Below the pieces are notes generated by a model. It was not told the origin of the DNA and ran no database searches. It saw only the letters and a list, made by a program, of their open reading frames with translations. From Caulobacteraceae bacterium (GTDB lineage Bacteria > Pseudomonadota > Alphaproteobacteria > Caulobacterales > Caulobacteraceae), in the NCBI GenBank assembly GCA_947476555.1, contig CANJRI010000010.1:1-59393 (forward strand): a stretch of 59,393 nucleotides of DNA. Reading direction: 5' to 3'. Below, piece by piece: positions 8,907 through 18,555 of this stretch. How positions within the stretch are numbered: position 1 is the stretch's first letter; every line of letters begins with the position of its first letter. Made by a program: the position numbers and the translations under genes.

Positions 8907-10586
8907 ATGCCGTCTGACATCCAGTCCGTGCTCGGCGAGCCCTTGGCCCCGGAAACCCACCAGGCGATCTCCGGCGATCCCGGCGACTACCAGGCCTTCC
9001 TGAACGCGGACGCCCGTGGCGGCGCCCTGAGCGGCAAGGAAAGCCTGACCATCGACGAGGCCGCCTACACGCTGGTGCGGGGCGATCCCGGCTGGTCGGC
9101 GGCGCTGGGGGTCGGCTACACCGTCACCTACGCCTTCCGCGCCAACGCCCCGGGTCGCATGCCGGAGGATGTCACCGGCTTCCAACGGTTCAACGACGTC
9201 CAGATCGCCCAGACCGAATTGGCCCTGCAGGCATGGTCGGATGTGGCCAACATCCGCTTCACGCGCGTGGGAACCGGGCCGGGTGAGCTGGCCTACGGCG
9301 ACAACGCCTCGATTCTGTTCGCCAACTACACGAATGGGGGCGACGGCGCGGCGGGCTTCGCCATGTATCCCGGCAACCCGTCGATCTCCTCCTCTTCCGG
9401 CGACGTCTGGATCAGGATCGGCGTCAGCTCCAACAGCGCCCCGGCCAGCGGCAACTACGGCGGCCAAGTGCTGGTCCATGAGATCGGTCACGCCATCGGC
9501 CTGGCCCACCCCGGCGACTACGACGCCACCGAGGACGAGGTGTTCACCTACGCGGCGGATGGCGCCTATTACGAGGATTCCCGCCAGTACACGGTGATGA
9601 GCTACTTCGGCGAATCCAACACCGGCGCCAACTTCCAGGGTCGCTATTCGGCCGTGCCGCTGCTGGACGACATCGCCGCGATCCAACTCGAATACGGGGT
9701 CAACGCCGCCACCCGCACCGCCGACACCGTCTATGGTTTCAATTCCACTGCGGGCCGCGAGTGGTTCTCGGCGACCTCGTCGTCGTCGCGCCTGGTGTTC
9801 GCCGTCTGGGACGCGGGGGGGCGCGACACCCTCGACTTCTCGGGCTACGCGAACAGCCAGATCATCGACCTGCGGGCGGGCTTCTTCTCCAACGTCGGCG
9901 GCCTGGTCGGCAATGTGGCCATCGCCCAGGGCGCGACCATCGAGGACGCCCGCGGCGGCTCCGGCGCCGACCTGATGACCGGCAACGGCGCGGCCAACAG
10001 CATGAGCGCCGGCGCCGGCGCCGACACGCTCAGCGGCGGGGACGGGCAGGACATCCTGCGGGGGGACGACGGCGCGGACTCGCTCAGCGGCGGGGCGGCC
10101 TTCGACGATGTGAACGGCAATATGGGCAACGACACCGCCTCGGGCGGTGAGGGCGACGACTGGGTGGTGGGCGGCAAGGATCAGGACCGCCTGTCCGGCG
10201 ACAACGGCCACGACGTGGTGTTCGGCAACCTCGGCGAAGACACCCTCGACGGCGGCGCGGGGAACGACATCGTGCGCGGCGGGCAGGGCAATGACTTGAT
10301 GGCGGGCGGCGAGGGCGACGACTTCATGTCCGGCGACCTCGGGTTCGACACCATGACCGGCGGGGCCGGCGCCGACGTCTTCCATATGGTCGCGGGAGCC
10401 AGCGTCGACCGGGTCACCGACTACAGCATCGGCCAGGGCGACCGGGTGCAGCTGTTGCCGGGACAGGCGTTCTCGGTGAGGCAGTCCGGCGTCGACACCA
10501 TCGTCGACCTTGGAGACAACAGCATCCTGGTTCTCTCCAACGTCGACTCCGGGTCGCTTCAGCCAGGATGGATCTTCGGGTTCTGA
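8907..10586 (+). CDS. Serralysin-type (M10) metalloprotease with RTX repeats
   Basis: 559 residues. The zinc motif HEIGHAIGLAHPGDY begins at residue 191 (H-E-x2-H-x2-G-x2-H), followed by the Met-turn YTVMSYF; both are diagnostic of M10B proteases. A roughly 100-residue spacer follows, then GGxGxDxLxGG nonapeptides from about residue 350 to 490 that bind calcium, and a 67-residue C-terminal tail. There is no Sec signal peptide, so export by a type I secretion system (not in the window) is expected, with calcium-driven folding outside. Residues 398-559 are closely related to the C-terminus of the dehydrogenase at 18556-20361. A GGTGGA ribosome site precedes the ATG. The gene stands alone. Confidence 0.93.
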   Translation: MPSDIQSVLGEPLAPETHQAISGDPGDYQAFLNADARGGALSGKESLTIDEAAYTLVRGDPGWSAALGVGYTVTYAFRANAPGRMPEDVTGFQRFNDVQIAQTELALQAWSDVANIRFTRVGTGPGELAYGDNASILFANYTNGGDGAAGFAMYPGNPSISSSSGDVWIRIGVSSNSAPASGNYGGQVLVHEIGHAIGLAHPGDYDATEDEVFTYAADGAYYEDSRQYTVMSYFGESNTGANFQGRYSAVPLLDDIAAIQLEYGVNAATRTADTVYGFNSTAGREWFSATSSSSRLVFAVWDAGGRDTLDFSGYANSQIIDLRAGFFSNVGGLVGNVAIAQGATIEDARGGSGADLMTGNGAANSMSAGAGADTLSGGDGQDILRGDDGADSLSGGAAFDDVNGNMGNDTASGGEGDDWVVGGKDQDRLSGDNGHDVVFGNLGEDTLDGGAGNDIVRGGQGNDLMAGGEGDDFMSGDLGFDTMTGGAGADVFHMVAGASVDRVTDYSIGQGDRVQLLPGQAFSVRQSGVDTIVDLGDNSILVLSNVDSGSLQPGWIFGF

Positions 10587-10597
10587 GCCGAACGGCT

Positions 10598-10625
10598 TTG
10601 CACCCGCGCGCAAGGCGACTATAAG
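10598..10625 (+). promoter_or_regulatory. Candidate sigma-70-type promoter of trcR
   Basis: TTGCAC (10598-10603) and TATAAG (10620-10625) are separated by 16 bases, just after the protease stop. Transcription would begin near 10632, so the hairpin at 10641-10660 would lie at the very 5' end of the trcR message. Judged by eye from the consensus only. Confidence 0.4.
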
Positions 10626-10640
10626 CTGGAACGATCAACC

Positions 10641-10660
10641 GCCCGGCCGAAAGGCCGGGC
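10641..10660 (+). terminator. Perfect 8-bp GC hairpin with GAAA loop
   Basis: GCCCGGCC pairs with GGCCGGGC around a GAAA tetraloop, followed by GCCTTCGTTT. It can end transcription from the metalloprotease gene. Because a promoter-like sequence lies just upstream, it may also sit in the trcR leader. The T-run is interrupted, so intrinsic termination strength is uncertain. Confidence 0.55.
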
Positions 10661-10684
10661 GCCTTCGTTTCCGGAATACCAAAA

Positions 10685-11401
10685 ATGACCAATATCCTGA
10701 TGCCCAAGGCGACCGCCGTCTGGCTGGTGGACAACACCTCGCTCACCTTCGATCAGATCGCCGACTTCTGCGAGCTGCACCCGCTGGAGGTGAAGGGCAT
10801 CGCCGATGGCGAGGTCGCCCGGGACATCCGCGGCGCGGACCCGATCGCCAACGGCCAGCTCTCCCGCGAGGAGCTCGACGCGGCCGAGAAGAGCGACAAA
10901 TACCGCATGAAGGCCCAGAAGAGCCGGCACGCCGAGCTGCTGAAGCCGGTGAAGAAGGGCCCGCGCTACACGCCCGTCTCGCGCCGCCAGGACCGTCCGG
11001 ACGCCATCGCCTGGTTCCTGCGCAACCACCCTGAGGTGCCGGATAGCCAGATCTCGCGCCTGCTGGGCACCACGAAAGCCACCATCGACCAGGTGCGCAA
11101 CCGCACCCACTGGAATTCCGCCGCGATCAAGCCGGTGGACCCCGTGACCCTGGGCCTCTCCACCCAGCTGGAACTGGACGCCGTGGTCCGCAAGGCCGCC
11201 GACAAGCGGGCGAAGGAAGCCGCCCGCCGGGGCGAGGTGGAGCCCGAAGGCCCGAGCCTGCGCCCGGCGGCGGAAGCCGGCGAATACGCCGAGGCGGAGA
11301 TTGACGTCCCTGAGGCCGAGACCGACCAGGAGGACGTCGAACTGGACGACGCCAACCTCGGCGAAGCCGAAGACGACGACGCCGATAGCGAAGAGGATTG
11401 A
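10685..11401 (+). CDS. trcR: TrcR-like cell cycle transcriptional regulator (DUF1013)
   Basis: 238 residues. The N-terminal 170 residues match the DUF1013 family, which is near universal in alphaproteobacteria and is often named TrcR (MTNILMPKATAVWLVDNTSL start; later a helix-turn-helix-like segment SQISRLLGTTKATIDQVRNR). The C-terminal 55 residues are very acidic (VELDDANLGEAEDDDADSEED end) and probably disordered. Family members bind DNA and RNA polymerase, so a role in transcription is likely, but the regulon is not known from this sequence. It is monocistronic and converges on a DUF465 gene across a GC hairpin. The ATG follows an A-rich stretch with no clear ribosome site. Confidence 0.88.
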   Translation: MTNILMPKATAVWLVDNTSLTFDQIADFCELHPLEVKGIADGEVARDIRGADPIANGQLSREELDAAEKSDKYRMKAQKSRHAELLKPVKKGPRYTPVSRRQDRPDAIAWFLRNHPEVPDSQISRLLGTTKATIDQVRNRTHWNSAAIKPVDPVTLGLSTQLELDAVVRKAADKRAKEAARRGEVEPEGPSLRPAAEAGEYAEAEIDVPEAETDQEDVELDDANLGEAEDDDADSEED

Positions 11402-11414
11402 CGCCAGCGCCTCG

Positions 11415-11433
11415 CCCCGGCCCGCGGCCGGGG
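11415..11433. terminator. Bidirectional hairpin between convergent genes
   Basis: CCCCGGCC (11415-11422) pairs perfectly with GGCCGGGG (11426-11433) around a three-base loop. It lies between the convergent trcR and DUF465 stops, so it probably ends both transcripts. There is no T-run on either side. Confidence 0.5.
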
Positions 11434-11440
11434 TCGAACG

Positions 11441-11614
11441 CTAGTGGATGTGACCCCGCAGGGTCTCGATTTCTTCCTTGAGCCGGAGTTTCTGTCGTTT
11501 CATCTCTCGGAGCTTGAGATCGTCGGAGTAGGGTCTGCGCATCTCGTCCTGAATGGCCTCATCGAGGGACTGGTGACGGGATCCGAGTTCCCGGATCCGG
11601 GCATCTAGCGCCAT
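11441..11614 (-). CDS. Short DUF465 (YdcH-like) protein
   Basis: 57 residues, starting MALDARIRELGSRHQSLDEA and containing the family hallmark LKLREMKRQKLRLKEEIE: a helical hairpin with a basic KR-x-KL-x-LK-E/D-I core. DUF465 proteins are small cytoplasmic proteins of unknown role. The ATG at 11614 is the only good start; the upstream strand (TCGTC) shows a modest AGGA-type site. It is divergent from ubiX. A second, different DUF465 gene lies 1.2 kb downstream on the other strand. Confidence 0.85.
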   Translation of the reverse strand: MALDARIRELGSRHQSLDEAIQDEMRRPYSDDLKLREMKRQKLRLKEEIETLRGHIH

Positions 11615-11745
11615 GACGATACGTCCTCCTGGCTATCTGACAGCCGCAGAGTGAACACCCGCTTTCCGGCGCTGTCAGATCACATATGTTTGCGAGCGGT
11701 GGCGCTGGATCGGCGCCGGGGATTTGGGCGTTGGGAGCCTTTCGC

Positions 11746-12342
11746 ATGTCGAAAACCGAGCGGCCCCGCCTGGTGGTCGGCATTTCCGGCGCCTCCGGCG
11801 TGGTCTACGGCCTTCGGGTCCTGGACGCCGTGCGGGAGCTTGGCGTCGAAAGTCACCTGATCCTCAGCCGTTCGGCCGCCCTCACGCTGGCGCAGGAGAC
11901 GGACCTGTCGGTAGCGGATGTGAACGGCCGGGCCGACGTGGTCCACAAGGCCGCGAACATCGGGGCCGCCGTGGCCTCCGGGTCATTCCCGACCCTTGGG
12001 ATGATCGTCGCGCCCTGCTCGGTGCGTTCGATGAGCGAGATCGCCACCGGTGTGACCTCCACCCTTCTGACCCGCGCCGCCGACGTCACCCTGAAGGAGC
12101 GTCGGACCCTGGTGCTGATGGTCCGCGAGACGCCCCTGCACCTTGGGCATCTGCGCACGATGGTGCGGCTGGCCGAGATGGGCGCCGTTATCGCCCCGCC
12201 GCTCCCGGCCTTCTACGCCCGTCCGGAGAGCCTGGCCGAGATGGTCGACCAGTCGGTGGGGCGTGCGCTGGATCTCTTCGGGCTTTCCTGGAAGCCGGTG
12301 AAGCGCTGGGGCCAGGACATCCATCCCCTGGCCGCCGGCTGA
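11746..12342 (+). CDS. ubiX: Flavin prenyltransferase UbiX
   Basis: 198 residues. It prenylates FMN to make the cofactor of UbiD decarboxylases, here most likely for ubiquinone synthesis. The start VVGISGASGVVYGLRVLD is the classic UbiX/Pad1 flavin-binding loop, followed by VAPCSVRSMSEIATGVT and VLMVRETPLHLGHLRTM. The ATG at 11746 has GGGAGCC six bases before it; a longer frame from 11686 is less likely. The stop overlaps the next start (TGATG). ubiD itself is not in the window; COQ9, also linked to ubiquinone, lies 3 kb downstream. Confidence 0.95.
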   Translation: MSKTERPRLVVGISGASGVVYGLRVLDAVRELGVESHLILSRSAALTLAQETDLSVADVNGRADVVHKAANIGAAVASGSFPTLGMIVAPCSVRSMSEIATGVTSTLLTRAADVTLKERRTLVLMVRETPLHLGHLRTMVRLAEMGAVIAPPLPAFYARPESLAEMVDQSVGRALDLFGLSWKPVKRWGQDIHPLAAG

Positions 12343-12788
12343 TGGGTGTCTGGGACTGGGCCCAGTCCGTCTACGGCCGCCCCGGCGCGCCGGAGGCCTG
12401 CCTGTCGCTGCAGGACCTCTACGGCCAGCAGGCTTGCCTGCTCCTGTGGGCGGTCTGGGCGGGAGAGACCGATCCGGGCCGCCTGGAGCGCGCCGCCGCG
12501 GTGGTCCGCGCCTGGGACGAGACCGCCATCCAGCCCCTGCGCCAGGTGCGGCGCGCGCTGAAGGCCGCCCAGCCGCCCGTCGAGGACGGCGCCCGCGAGG
12601 CCCTGCGCGAGGCGGTGAAAGGCTGCGAACTGTTCGCCGAACGCGCCATCCTGGAGGCGCTCGCCAGCCTGGTTGGCCGCCAGCCGGGCGAGGCAAATCC
12701 CCTGGAGGCGCTGGAAGCCGCGTCTCGCGCCTGGGGCCCGCCCGCCCCGCGCAACGCGCTGGCTGAATTGGCCGAGGCCCTGGGTTAA
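12342..12788 (+). CDS. TIGR02444 (DUF2390) family protein
   Basis: 148 residues, start MGVWDWAQSVYGRPGAPEAC, then LSLQDLYGQQACLLLWAVWAG: this pattern (short W-rich start, C-x3-QD-x-G, LLLW.WAG) is that of the TIGR02444 family of uncharacterised proteobacterial proteins. It is all helical and leucine/alanine-rich, with no signal peptide or membrane segment. The ATG shares a base with the ubiX stop, so expression is coupled to ubiX, which hints at a link with UbiX or ubiquinone but does not prove it. Confidence 0.82.
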   Translation: MGVWDWAQSVYGRPGAPEACLSLQDLYGQQACLLLWAVWAGETDPGRLERAAAVVRAWDETAIQPLRQVRRALKAAQPPVEDGAREALREAVKGCELFAERAILEALASLVGRQPGEANPLEALEAASRAWGPPAPRNALAELAEALG

Positions 12789-12797
12789 GGTGCAGCC

Positions 12798-13013
12798 GTG
12801 ATCGATTATTCAAACTTCGCCGAAGACGCCCTGCTGGCTCGCCTGACCGACCTGCGCCAGGACCATGCCGACTATGACGCGGTGATCTCGGCGCTCACCG
12901 CCACGCCGCTGCCCGAGATGATGCTGATTGGCCGTCTGAAGCGGAAGAAGCTGGCCCTTAAGGACGAGATCGGCCGCGTCGAGGGGTTCCTGAACCCGGA
13001 CCTGATCGCCTAA
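12798..13013 (+). CDS. Short DUF465 (YdcH-like) protein
   Basis: 71 residues from a GTG start at 12798, with AAGGTG seven bases upstream and a gap of only 9 bp from the TIGR02444 gene, so it belongs to the ubiX operon. The core IGRLKRKKLALKDEIGRVE is the DUF465 signature. It is a predicted antiparallel helical hairpin of unknown function. Only loosely similar to the DUF465 gene at 11441-11614, so the two are different branches and not a recent duplication. Confidence 0.85.
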   Translation: MIDYSNFAEDALLARLTDLRQDHADYDAVISALTATPLPEMMLIGRLKRKKLALKDEIGRVEGFLNPDLIA

Positions 13014-13019
13014 GGCCCT

Positions 13020-13730
13020 CTACTCCGCCCTGGCCCGCTTGCGCGCATACATCGCCGCGTCCGCCCGGGCGATCAGCGCTTCCGGATCGGTTTCCGGGGT
13101 GATCTCGCAAACCCCGAAGGTGGCGTGGATCGGCGCGGTCCAGTCGCCGAATTGCAGCGGCTCGCCGGCGATGGCGTCGGCCAGCGCCTGCGCCTTGGCT
13201 TCGGCCACGCCCAGGTCGGCCTGCACCAGGATCACGGCGAACTCGTCGCCCCCCATGCGGGCCACCAGGTCGCTCTCCCGCACATTGTCCTTGAGGCGCT
13301 CGGCCACCGCCTTCAGCGCCGCGTCGCCGGCGGCGTGCCCAAACCGGTCGTTCACCCGCTTGAAGCCGTCGAGGTCGAAATAGGCCAGGGCCGCGGGCGC
13401 GCCATACCGCTGGACGAAGGCCTGCACCCGCCCCAGTTCCCGCAGCAGGGCCCGGCGGTTAAGCAAGGGGGTCAGGGAGTCGCGGTCGGCCAGGCCCTCC
13501 ACCTCGGCCAGCCGGGCCTTCAGGCGGGCGGTCTCGGCGCGAAGGCTGTCGATCTCGGCGAGCAGCGTCTGGATCGCCGCCTGCACCGCCGGCGTCAGTT
13601 CCGCCTCGGTGAGGCCCAGGAAGACCGTGCTGTCGCCTTTCGGGGCCGCGGCGGTCCCCCCGGCCGCCTGGGTCAGCGCCCGTTTGCGGATCGCGCCGAA
13701 GGCTTCGTGCCGCGCGCCGGTGATCTTCAT
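13020..13730 (-). CDS. GGDEF diguanylate cyclase
   Basis: 236 residues. The C-terminal 160 residues are a full GGDEF domain: the catalytic loop reads GGDEF exactly, and the RxxD inhibitory I-site (RESD) sits five residues before it, so the enzyme should make cyclic di-GMP from two GTP and be product-inhibited. The N-terminal 80 residues hold a coiled-coil stretch (LLAEIDSLRAETARLKARLA) and no transmembrane segment or known sensor domain, so it is cytoplasmic and possibly dimerises through the coiled coil. The start at 13730 (MKITGARHEAFG) was chosen over longer upstream options. It is divergent from purE and converges on the DUF465 gene. Confidence 0.93.
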   Translation of the reverse strand: MKITGARHEAFGAIRKRALTQAAGGTAAAPKGDSTVFLGLTEAELTPAVQAAIQTLLAEIDSLRAETARLKARLAEVEGLADRDSLTPLLNRRALLRELGRVQAFVQRYGAPAALAYFDLDGFKRVNDRFGHAAGDAALKAVAERLKDNVRESDLVARMGGDEFAVILVQADLGVAEAKAQALADAIAGEPLQFGDWTAPIHATFGVCEITPETDPEALIARADAAMYARKRARAE

Positions 13731-13860
13731 CGAGCGACCCCCAAAACCGTGAGGAGAATCAACACCAGCACATGCACTGTAAGGAATCGACGCCTGCTCG
13801 GTTGCTCGCGCAAAGCCGGCGCCTATACTCCGCCGCCTTCCGGGGGAGGCCCAGACCGAC

Positions 13861-14355
13861 ATGAGCGCCAAATCCGCGCCCGTCGCCATCATCATGGGCA
13901 GTCGCTCCGACTGGCCGGTGTTGCGCCACGCCGCCGAGATGCTGGAGTCCCTCCAGGTGCCCTACGAGGCAAAGGTGGTCTCCGCCCACCGCACGCCCGA
14001 GCGGATGTACGATTTCGCCCGCTCGGCGAAGTCCCGCGGCGTGCAGGTGATCATCGCCGCCGCTGGCGGGGCCGCCCACCTGCCGGGCATGACCGCCTCG
14101 CTCACCGACCTGCCGGTGTTGGGCGTTCCCATCGAGACCAAGGCCCTGAAGGGCATGGATAGCCTGCTTTCCATCGTCCAGATGCCCGCCGGAATCCCGG
14201 TGGGCACCCTGGCGATCGGCGAGGCCGGCGCCAAGAACGCCGGGTTGATGGCCGCCAAGATCCTGGCCCTCGCCGATCCCGCCATCGCCGAGCGCGTCGC
14301 CGCCTTCAGCGCCCGCCAGACCGCCTCCATCCCCGAGACCGTCGAGGATGCCTGA
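13861..14355 (+). CDS. purE: N5-carboxyaminoimidazole ribonucleotide mutase
   Basis: 164 residues, class I PurE. It moves the carboxyl group of N5-CAIR to give CAIR in purine synthesis. Visible motifs are [12 protein letters not shown] at the N-terminus, [11 protein letters not shown] with the catalytic histidine, and [12 protein letters not shown]. It overlaps purK by 8 bases, so the two steps are coupled. A start ATG at 13861 follows a GGGGGAGGCCC-like ribosome site. Confidence 0.96.
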   Translation: MSAKSAPVAIIMGSRSDWPVLRHAAEMLESLQVPYEAKVVSAHRTPERMYDFARSAKSRGVQVIIAAAGGAAHLPGMTASLTDLPVLGVPIETKALKGMDSLLSIVQMPAGIPVGTLAIGEAGAKNAGLMAAKILALADPAIAERVAAFSARQTASIPETVEDA

Positions 14356-15430
14356 CCTTCCGGCGCTGCCGCCAGGCTCGGTCATCGGCATCGTCGGCGG
14401 CGGCCAGCTCGGCCGGATGCTGGCCCTCGCCGCGGGCCGGCTTGGCTTCGACGTGGCGATCCTGGAGCCTGAGCCGGACAGCCCGGCCGCGCGCGTGGCC
14501 GCCCACGTCATCGTCGGCGCCTACGACGACCCCGCAGCCCTCAAGGCCCTGGCGGCGCTCGCCCAGGTCGTCACCTACGAATTCGAGAACGTGCCGGCCG
14601 GCGCGGTCGCCCAGCTCCAGGCCATGGGCGTCACGGTAGCCCCTGGCCCTCAGGCCCTGGCCGCCGCGCAGGACCGGTTCGCCGAGAAGACCTTCCTGAA
14701 CGCCAATGGCGCGCCCACCGTCGCCTTCGCCGCCGCCGATACGTCCGACGAAGCGGTCGAGGCGGTGGCCCGCATCGGCGCCCCGGCGCTGATGAAGACC
14801 CGCCGCGAGGGCTATGACGGCAAGGGCCAGCGCTGGGTTGAAACCGCCGCCGCGGCCGCCAGGGTGTTCGCCGAGCTGGGCTCCGTGCCGGTCATCGTCG
14901 AGGCGCCGGCCGACTTCGCCCGCGAGCTGTCGGTGATCGCGGCCCGGGGCAGGGACGGCGCCACCGCCGTCTATCCCCTGGCGGAGAACCACCACGAGAA
15001 TGGTATCCTGCGACGCTCGCTCGCGCCGGCCCGGGCGACCCCGGCCCTCTCCGACCAGGCCGAGCGGATCGCCGCCCGGGTGCTGCAGGGCCTGGATTAC
15101 GTGGGGGTGATCGGCATCGAGCTGTTCGAGCTGCGCGACGGGACCCTGCTGGTCAACGAATTCGCGCCCCGGGTGCACAACACCGGCCACTGGACCCAGG
15201 ACGGCTGCGAGGTCGACCAGTTCGAGCAGCACATCCGCGCCGTCGCTGGCTGGCCGCTCGGGCCGACCGCGGCGATCGCCCGTGTCGAGATGCTGAACCT
15301 GCTGGGCGAGGAAGCGAACGCCTGGGTCAGGCTCGCCCACGAGCCGGAGACCCGCATCCACCTCTACGGCAAGCGCGAGGCCAAGCCGGGCCGCAAGATG
15401 GGCCACATCAACAAGGTGAAGCCGCTCTAA
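14348..15430 (+). CDS. purK: N5-carboxyaminoimidazole ribonucleotide synthase
   Basis: 360 residues, ATP-grasp enzyme making N5-CAIR from AIR, bicarbonate and ATP, the substrate of PurE. The N-terminal nucleotide-fold motif [17 protein letters not shown], the ATP-grasp segment [16 protein letters not shown], and the [15 protein letters not shown] active-site stretch are all visible. It overlaps purE and converges with COQ9, sharing four bases of stop region. Normal length and no defects. Confidence 0.96.
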   Translation: MPDLPALPPGSVIGIVGGGQLGRMLALAAGRLGFDVAILEPEPDSPAARVAAHVIVGAYDDPAALKALAALAQVVTYEFENVPAGAVAQLQAMGVTVAPGPQALAAAQDRFAEKTFLNANGAPTVAFAAADTSDEAVEAVARIGAPALMKTRREGYDGKGQRWVETAAAAARVFAELGSVPVIVEAPADFARELSVIAARGRDGATAVYPLAENHHENGILRRSLAPARATPALSDQAERIAARVLQGLDYVGVIGIELFELRDGTLLVNEFAPRVHNTGHWTQDGCEVDQFEQHIRAVAGWPLGPTAAIARVEMLNLLGEEANAWVRLAHEPETRIHLYGKREAKPGRKMGHINKVKPL

Positions 15431-16095
15431 GCGCCGCTATCCGGCGGCCCAGTGGGGTGGGTGGGATACCGCGCTTCACCGGCCTTCTTCGCCAGGCCCG
15501 CCAGCCAGTCGCCGGGCCTGAAGCCGCCTGTCGCCTTCCATTTCTCGAAGGCCATGACATCGGCGATCCGCCGGTCGACGAAGCGCATCGCCGCCCCACG
15601 CCCCGAGGTCATCCGCACGGCCCCGGCCCCGGTGAGGATGCCGGCCAGCAAGGCGCGCTTGGAATAGTGGTTCTCGTCGGTGGCGACATCGCCCGCCCAG
15701 CGCCAGAGCCCGTCGGCGCTCTCCCAGGCCAGCCGGCCGGCGAGGGGCAGATTCTGAGGCAAGCTGAGCCAGCCCGCACAACGCCGCGCGGCCGCCTCGT
15801 CCTGGGCGCAGGCGTCGATGCGCGCCTCGCAGGCGGCCCGGATGCGCTCGCGGATCTTCAGGGCGCCCGGATCGACATCGGCGAGGATTTCCAGCGCCCG
15901 CCGGTCGTGGCGGCGCCAGAGGAGGGCGGCCAGGTCCGCCGGCCCGTGCGGGATCAAGAGTTCCGTTTCGCCTGCCGAGAAGCCGCAGGCCTTGCCGGCG
16001 AGCCTGCCCATGCGCTCGGTCCAGCCCTCGGCGGGCGCCAGTTTCAGCGCCTGATCGAGCAGCTGTTGCTCGGCGGTATCGGCCCAATCGTTCAT
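15427..16095 (-). CDS. COQ9 family protein
   Basis: 222 residues, matching the alphaproteobacterial branch of the COQ9 family (TetR-like fold with a C-terminal COQ9 helix domain). Characteristic stretches are DQALKLAPAEGWTERM near the start, and KRALLAGILTGA and RFVDRRIADVMAFEKWK toward the end. In mitochondria COQ9 binds lipid and presents ubiquinone intermediates to COQ7; the bacterial protein is thought to act similarly, but this is inference. It is divergent from rpsU and converges on purK. Confidence 0.88.
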   Translation of the reverse strand: MNDWADTAEQQLLDQALKLAPAEGWTERMGRLAGKACGFSAGETELLIPHGPADLAALLWRRHDRRALEILADVDPGALKIRERIRAACEARIDACAQDEAAARRCAGWLSLPQNLPLAGRLAWESADGLWRWAGDVATDENHYSKRALLAGILTGAGAVRMTSGRGAAMRFVDRRIADVMAFEKWKATGGFRPGDWLAGLAKKAGEARYPTHPTGPPDSGA

Positions 16096-16118
16096 TGCCT
16101 GCTAACCTAGCTGACGCG

Positions 16119-16146
16119 TGGACATCGCGCGCGCCTTCTGTTATCT
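16119..16146 (+). promoter_or_regulatory. Candidate rpsU promoter
   Basis: TGGACA (16119-16124) and TTATCT (16141-16146) with a 16-base spacer lie in the COQ9-rpsU divergent region. Transcription would start near 16153, immediately before the hairpin at 16160-16179. Weak match judged by eye. Confidence 0.35.
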
Positions 16147-16159
16147 CGCCGCGCTCTGC

Positions 16160-16179
16160 CCCGAAGGCCCTCCTTCGGG
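16160..16179 (+). terminator. Terminator-like hairpin in the rpsU leader
   Basis: CCCGAAGG (16160-16167) pairs perfectly with CCTTCGGG (16172-16179) around a CCCT loop, and a T5 run follows at 16187-16191. No plus-strand gene ends just upstream (purK stops 730 bp away and COQ9 is on the other strand), so the element most likely lies in the 5' leader of rpsU and may attenuate it. Confidence 0.5.
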
Positions 16180-16253
16180 CATAGCCTTTTTGTTCGCTCG
16201 CCGCCTTCTACCGGGATGAGGCGGGCGGCCAGCGATCAACAGGAGAGAGACCT

Positions 16254-16496
16254 CTGGTTCAGATTTTCGTCCGCGACAACAACGTCGATCAGGCCCTGAA
16301 GGCGCTGAAGAAGAAGATGCAGCGCGAGGGCTCGTTCCGCGAGATGAAGCGGCACGTGCATTACGAGAAGCCTTCCGAGAAGCGCGCCCGCCAAAAGGCC
16401 GAGGCCGTTCGCCGGGCGCGCAAGCTGGCCCGCAAGCGCGCCCAGCGCGAAGGTCTGATCGCGGCGCCGAAGAAGCCCGTCACCACCGGCCGTTAA
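16254..16496 (+). CDS. rpsU: 30S ribosomal protein S21, apparent CTG start
   Basis: 80 residues. The sequence [20 protein letters not shown] at the N-terminus and the basic [12 protein letters not shown] helix are unmistakable bS21. The conserved N-terminus is preceded by CTG at 16254, and there is no ATG, GTG or TTG in frame before the first internal methionine of the conserved helix. A strong AGGAGAG ribosome site sits seven bases before the CTG, so CTG is the probable initiation codon. S21 binds the small subunit near the anti-Shine-Dalgarno region. A terminator hairpin follows. Automatic callers may miss this gene. Confidence 0.93.
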   Translation: MVQIFVRDNNVDQALKALKKKMQREGSFREMKRHVHYEKPSEKRARQKAEAVRRARKLARKRAQREGLIAAPKKPVTTGR

Positions 16497-16518
16497 GCCC
16501 TCAAGGCTGAGTTCGAAC

Positions 16519-16546
16519 AAAGGCCGCGCCCCGGAGCGCGGCCTTT
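16519..16546 (+). terminator. rpsU terminator
   Basis: AAAGGCCGCGC (16519-16529) pairs perfectly with GCGCGGCCTTT (16536-16546), loop CCCGGA, starting 22 bases after the rpsU stop. An interrupted T-run (GGCGTTTG) follows. Confidence 0.75.
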
Positions 16547-16667
16547 GGCGTTTGTGGGCTCCCGCTGGTCAAAATCCGCGCTGATCCGCCGCGCGACCGC
16601 AGCGACGCTGGTGGAACCGGACCCCCCGCCCTATCTTTAGACGTCAGTCTCTAGCCGGAAAGTCCTG

Positions 16668-18554
<1,887 letters not shown>

Positions 18555-18555
18555 G

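Noticed and set aside
10000..10400. Tandem DNA repeat suspected as CRISPR or satellite
   Set aside because: The repeats code for GGxGxD calcium-binding nonapeptides inside a continuous gene and vary at the DNA level; there is no repeat-spacer pattern. The same holds for 18790-19090.
16236..16520. Minus-strand frame of 94 residues opposite rpsU
   Set aside because: It is a shadow of the highly conserved rpsU; the S21 product is unmistakable on the other strand.
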